A stretch of 55,327 nt of DNA from Spirogloea muscicola (Eukaryota > Streptophyta > Zygnematophyceae > Spirogloeales > Spirogloeaceae): positions 39,510-94,836 of the forward strand of contig WELB01000342.1 of NCBI GenBank assembly GCA_009602725.1. Direction: 5' to 3'. Shown piece by piece: positions 51,048-55,327 of the stretch. The notes under the pieces were generated by a model that was not told the DNA's origin, made no database searches, and saw nothing but the letters and a program-made list of their open reading frames with translations. How positions within the stretch are numbered: position 1 is the first letter of the stretch; each line of letters opens with the position of its first letter. Both the position numbers and the translations under genes were made by a program.

Positions 51048-54000
51048 GGACACGACGGACATGCTGGGAGCCGGATCGATTGTGCTCGTACCTTTTCACA
51101 GCTCGAGGCTGCAATTTAGTGTCTAAATTTGAATCTGAACTTAATTAATCAAGTTGATGCAAGTGGATCATCTTGCAGGTCCTGGCCTATGTGTGGCAAG
51201 CAGAAAGGCCTCCAGCACCTAGAGACTGGGCGCAAGTGGAAGCGCATTTCTGTTGCACGTGCCAGACTTGCTGCTGCACTCATGCACGCATGCACACTCT
51301 CACCATGAAGCAATGGACTTCATGCTGCTACAAATTCTTGTCACCAGTACATGGGCACATTGAAGTCTGGTGCTGGATGCCGAGCAAGATCCAAGCAGTG
51401 CCCAGGGGCCAGGCCCTTCTTGCAGAGAACTGCAGCAGCAGTGGTGTAAAGTGAGTCCATGACAGGAAGCCACCAGTCGACCAGGTTCCCCCAATGCGTG
51501 CAGTCGCGCCTCGGTTTCTCGAGATGCGTTTGGTGGAAGCCATGCATGTCCATCTGCCAGTAGACTGGCTGGACAGCTAGATTGCGACGATCGGCCTCTG
51601 CTTGCAGTTCCTTGTTCCTCCACAACTGCGAGAGGCATTTTGGTGGGCTTTGCAGGTTCAGCCACATGGTTCAACTCTGACTCCTGAGTAGACTTTGGAT
51701 GCATTGTTACATGTACACAAAGCCTGGAGTTCGATCGACGTGCATTCCTACTCTGGGCTACTGCCCTGCTGTTCTCATCCCGCTTCATAAGAGCTTCGCT
51801 TCTGACGAACGTAATGCTTTCCAGAGGTCCAGGCATCAAGTGACACGACCGTGGCATTAGAGGAGGCTGCACCTCGAAGAAAGGATGACTGGACAGAGGT
51901 GACTATGGTCAAGGCGAACGCATGATACAGCTCAAGGCTTGTACCTGCCGTGTCTTGTTTCGAGCGGGGTAGCAGACGCTCGTCTCTTCAGCCGTTGCAT
52001 CCGCTGGCATGGGATAGTCGCCAGAGCCGTCACGCGAGAAAAAGTGCTGGGGGAAGCTTTCGCGAAAAAATGCTGCCTTGTCGGGTTGGCGGTGGAACTC
52101 CTCCATGCGCTTACCCAGTACGGCCAGGTCATACCGTAGGTCCTCCACAACATTGTACCCATAGTGGATGCCCAAGTTCGAGATGACCTGCAAAGTCGAC
52201 TCAGTGAAAGAAATTAACGTCAGAGGCCATGATATATTCTTGCTCTATGTACCGTCTGCTGCTATTGCAAATTGATGACATACAGATTACGGCACATCAA
52301 TCACAAGAAGTGGATTGCTGACCACAACGAATCAGAATTGCATAGCTGGATTTGCCAATCTGTCTCGCAACTCTTCAATCTGCAGGGATGCAATCTGACA
52401 GCCTACAGATGACGGCACAGTGAGCTGCTGACCACGTCATATTCACGGAATATATAGTCCAGATGACTGGTGAAAAGGCAATCACCGTCTGGCCTCTCCC
52501 CACGCATACTAGGAGCCAATTTGTACGCTGTCATCCAGGAATGAAATAGCCCTTAAGAGATTTTTCAATGTCAAAAGATGAACACATCTGGACCGTCTAC
52601 AGTAGTTCTTGATCAAATGCCTCTGCTGGACCTTGCTGCGGGTATGTTTTCTCACGGCATCTCTCCATACTAGCTACTAAAACACCCCCTCCTCCCCAAA
52701 GCCTAATTTAGTTGCACCATTTAAGGAGCTAATTATGAGAAAATCTGCAGATGCATCTGTCCTACTGCCTGCCAACACAAAGATACAAGAAGACTTTGTG
52801 ACTGTTGTCATCTTCAAACGAGAGAATCTAGAGTGATGTCAAGGTCAGAGGAAAGCCTCTCAGCGTCATGATACCTCGCCAATATGACCAGGTGGCCCCC
52901 TCAAAAGGACCATGTAAGGTAGCATTCAGGACCCAGGTCTCCTCCCTCCAGGGCTTCTGTACAGTTGATTGCTTGGCCAGCATCTGCTCCACACTGTCCG
53001 CAAGACTCATGTTGTGGAAATACCTGGAGAAAGGGGAGGCAATGTGCATGGCTTGTCGTTACTAATTTCTGCTTCTCCTTGGTACTGATCTCTTTCTAAT
53101 TAAAAATAGTATCAACAGCAATTGCACTTTCCCCAGTGCTTGACTGAAAAGGCCAAATGGCGCCATGATGCCACCTATGTCCTCAACAGCAATATGTGAC
53201 AGGCAACATTTCTTTGTCCTGTGACACCAGTGTAACACAAGACCAATCACTGCAATCCGAGAGTTCCTTTGTCATGGGGGTACAGTCTTTGCAATACATG
53301 GAGGACCTCTTGTGACTCCAGAGTGGCCTGAGCCAATAGCGACAACGTGCCTAACAGAAACTGCAATGGACTGAGAGAGCACTGGCGTGCTTACCTCATT
53401 GTAGGCCCGTCTATAAGATTTGCACAACCAAGAGTCTGAAGGGACTTGCCAAACAGCCTGTAGACTTGGGCAGTCAAGGAATCCCCGATAAGTGCCACCT
53501 TCAGACCTTTGAGAAGCTGCCACACAGGAGCAATGCACAAGAGCGCGTCGTAGAGGATCAAACGTTAGCAATGCTGTAGGATTGATCTGAGTGCCATTGT
53601 GAGCAAGCTGTGGTGGACACGAATGCATGTGACCAACTGCAGCCACCTACAGCAGAACCTCTACCTTTGAGTTGCACTATATAGTCATATGGGGCAGTTG
53701 TGACAACTCGATGTGCCATTCAGAGAGGGTGCTTTTGTTGAAGCGCCGACCACTTTGTCTAGCAATTTCCCAATGTCTTACTTCATGGCAATAGGTACTG
53801 CCAATAGCAGTTGACAGCAGTCACGAGCAGGCAGTGACAGTCTTGTTCCCATACTCATAGAGAGTGGTCGCCAGGAGATTGACAAACGAGCTGTGCTCAC
53901 CAGGGCGACATCAGCAGCGTTGTAGACACGAGAGCCATCGGTGTGGATGAATGCAAAGTGGTCATGCTTCACGTTGGCATCATCTGGCTTGATGAAGGAC

Positions 54001-54821
54001 TCAGTACCGCTGTGGCTGATGGGCCCCTCCCACTTGAACAGCGCCGGCGGCCGCCGTGCCAAGGTCGGGGGAGCAGCAGGCCCTCCCATCTGCTGGCTGC
54101 CTAACACAGCCTTTCGATATTTTTCGATATCAGCAGCCGCATTGTTAATCTGCTCGACCAGCGACCTGCGCAGACGCAGCTTGCCCAGCCGCAAGGAGCC
54201 ATGCCTTGCCTGCCGCCCAGTCGCTCGGCCGCGCTGCCAATGAGCAAGCCCTGCGTGTGCTCGGCACGGATCGCGCGGCCGTACGGCGGCAGCATGGCGG
54301 CCGACCGCCAGCAGGTCGCCGGCAGTCCAGCTGCTCAGGCAGAGCAGAGCGAGGCAGAGAAGCGGCCGTCGGCGCCGCAGCAGCTCTTGCTGCCCCATCA
54401 CAGTCGCTTGCGCAGCCCCAGGCGGGGCTTTGCAAGAGCCTCTGCGCCCGCCGGGCCTCTCAGATGGTCACGAGCTCTCGGTGGTCTCTGGCTTCGAACT
54501 TGGCCCCTCCTTTACTCCATAGACACTGCAACGCTCTGCCGACGGCGGGGCGGCGCTGGCGGGCCCCGAGTAGGCGGCTGCCGGCGAGCAGGTGCGAGGA
54601 GGCGCCGCCCTCATGGAAGCAAGCGCCGCCGTTGCCGCCGAAGCCGCAGCCGCCGAGTCGAGGCGCCGCCCCGCAGTTTGCCTGCCCCGCGCCGCGGCAG
54701 TGCGGGTCGAGCACGTGGCGGGGCGGTCAAGAGGCGCGCGCTCGAAGCCGCCCGGCGGAGCGCCGAGCGCGGTGGCGGCGATGGCGGCGGCAGCAGCGGC
54801 GGCGGCGGCGTGGAGGGAGCG
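51048..54821. repeat. Right copy of the duplicated 3.8-kb segment
   Basis: Same-orientation counterpart of 43298-47086. Its right edge TGGAGGGAGCG falls one base before an N at 54822, so the junction with the next gene may be an assembly join. Confidence 0.88.
51341..54398 (-). pseudogene. PC-esterase copy B, broken
   Basis: This is the tandem paralogue of copy A. ATG at 54398 (MGQQELLRRRRPL), signal anchor, exon 1 to 53901, a GDSL exon that reads LKVALIGDSLTAQVYRLF, an exon 52187-51945 (VISNLGIHYG, FFSRDGSGDYP) and a last exon ending at 51341 with RRDCTHWGN. Exon 2 is damaged. Compared with copy A it has one extra T, so the expected frame meets TGA at about 53720-53722; the compensating frame meets TAG at 53677-53679 where copy A has CAG. 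Unless exon 2 is skipped or spliced differently, no full protein can be made. Other exons stay open, so the decay looks recent. Alternatively exon 2 contains a sequencing error. Confidence 0.72.
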
Positions 54822-54822
54822 N
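54822..54822. other. Single ambiguous base at duplication edge
   Basis: One N lies exactly where similarity between the two duplicated segments ends. It may mark a scaffolding or gap-closing join. Confidence 0.99.
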
Positions 54823-55327
54823 CCGAGCTCACCGCCGCTGCCGCCGCTGTCGCCACCGCCGCCACCGCTGTGCCGCAGGAGGCGCTGCTCCGCGTCGGCA
54901 AAGCTCACGCCTGCGGCGCGACGTGGGTCGCTCTTGCTGAGGTCGTAGTCCACGAGGTCGTCGTCGGCGGCGGCCATGGAGGCGCGCAGCGCGGCGCCGC
55001 GATAGAAGTCGTCCTCCTCGTCGGCGATCTCCCGCGCCTCCTCGCTGTTCTCGCGGTCCGCCTCCGCCGCGATCACGCCCTTGAGGTCGTTCTCCAGCCG
55101 CTCCACCACCGCCTCCACGCTGCTGCCGGCCCCATCACCGGCACCACCGGCCTCCCGGCTCTTGCCGCTCGCCGAAGAGCCCCCACCATCTAACGCCTTG
55201 TTCCCGGCATTGCCACCGTCAAGCTTTTCCGCCTCGCCTTGCTTCAGCGCCAGGGGCTCCTCCCCAGTGCCGCTGCCGCTGCGCCGGCTGGGGCCCGCCT
55301 GGCCGGTAGCTGTGCCGTCGTCGCCCG
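54823..55327 (-). CDS. Unrecognised acidic protein, partial at right edge
   Basis: An uninterrupted minus-strand frame enters from the right edge. It starts Gly/Ser-rich (about 70 residues), then becomes charged and probably helical (VEAVVERLENDLKGV, ADRENSEEAREIADEEDDFY, ADDDLVDYDLSKSDPRRAAG, FADAEQRLLRHS), ending in a Gly/Ser run at the N. The composition looks like real protein rather than a shadow frame, but I do not recognise a family. The true end is unknown, because the frame runs on into the duplicated segment after the N. Confidence 0.5.

Overview
The window is a piece of nuclear genome from a green (photosynthetic) eukaryote, most likely a chlorophyte alga; a trebouxiophyte is my inference. 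Three things support this. The genes are split by many short spliceosomal introns. The tRNA has no encoded CCA. The gene set includes photosystem II PsbS, a plant-type histone H3.3, a plant-type RRM+PPR protein (PPR4-like), a chloroplast SufS-type cysteine desulfurase and the plant SHM6/7 type of serine hydroxymethyltransferase. Several gaps (N at 9362-9363, 13625-14115, 34254-34494, 39794, 54822) and two long poly-T runs mark a draft assembly.

Layout, left to right. 1-1682: poly-T and dispersed repeats. 1683-8281 (+): NEMF/Rqc2 ribosome quality-control factor, 13 exons. 9079-9152 (-): tRNA-Thr(AGU). 9427-10750 (+): histone H3.3, 4 exons. 11653-13565 (-): ING-family PHD-finger protein, 7 exons. 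14180-16040 (+): F-box/leucine-rich-repeat protein cut by a gap. 16500-17700: repeats. 17974-19572 (+): PSBS, 4 exons. 21456-23987 (-): CAX-type cation/H+ exchanger, 9 exons. 25058-30636 (-): RRM+PPR protein. 31423-34253 (-): SufS, facing away from SHMT at 34699-37085 (+) across a gap-containing GC-rich divergent promoter. 37554-39793 (-): Mn-dependent ADP-ribose/CDP-alcohol diphosphatase.

40000-55327 is an accessory-looking, repeat-rich region. A PC-esterase (PMR5/Cas1-like SGNH acyl-esterase) gene occurs twice in direct orientation (43595-46658 and 51341-54398). The right copy is broken by a frameshift and stops. Between the copies lie two 5'-truncated non-LTR retrotransposon remnants. A conserved GGGCTGGC/GCCAGCCC hairpin follows each retrotransposon 3' end, and the same module recurs in both orientations through the intergenic DNA of the whole window.

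The genes do not form a pathway; this is ordinary eukaryotic gene order. I see no CRISPR array, defence island or other clearly undescribed system. The most unusual signals are at least five GC-AG introns among about 70 resolved introns, the retrotransposon-tail hairpin family, the decaying tandem esterase duplication, a PPR4-like protein in an alga, and several strikingly exact palindromes. Exon boundaries were placed by hand from splice consensus, reading phase and remembered family similarity; no alignment or database search was run.
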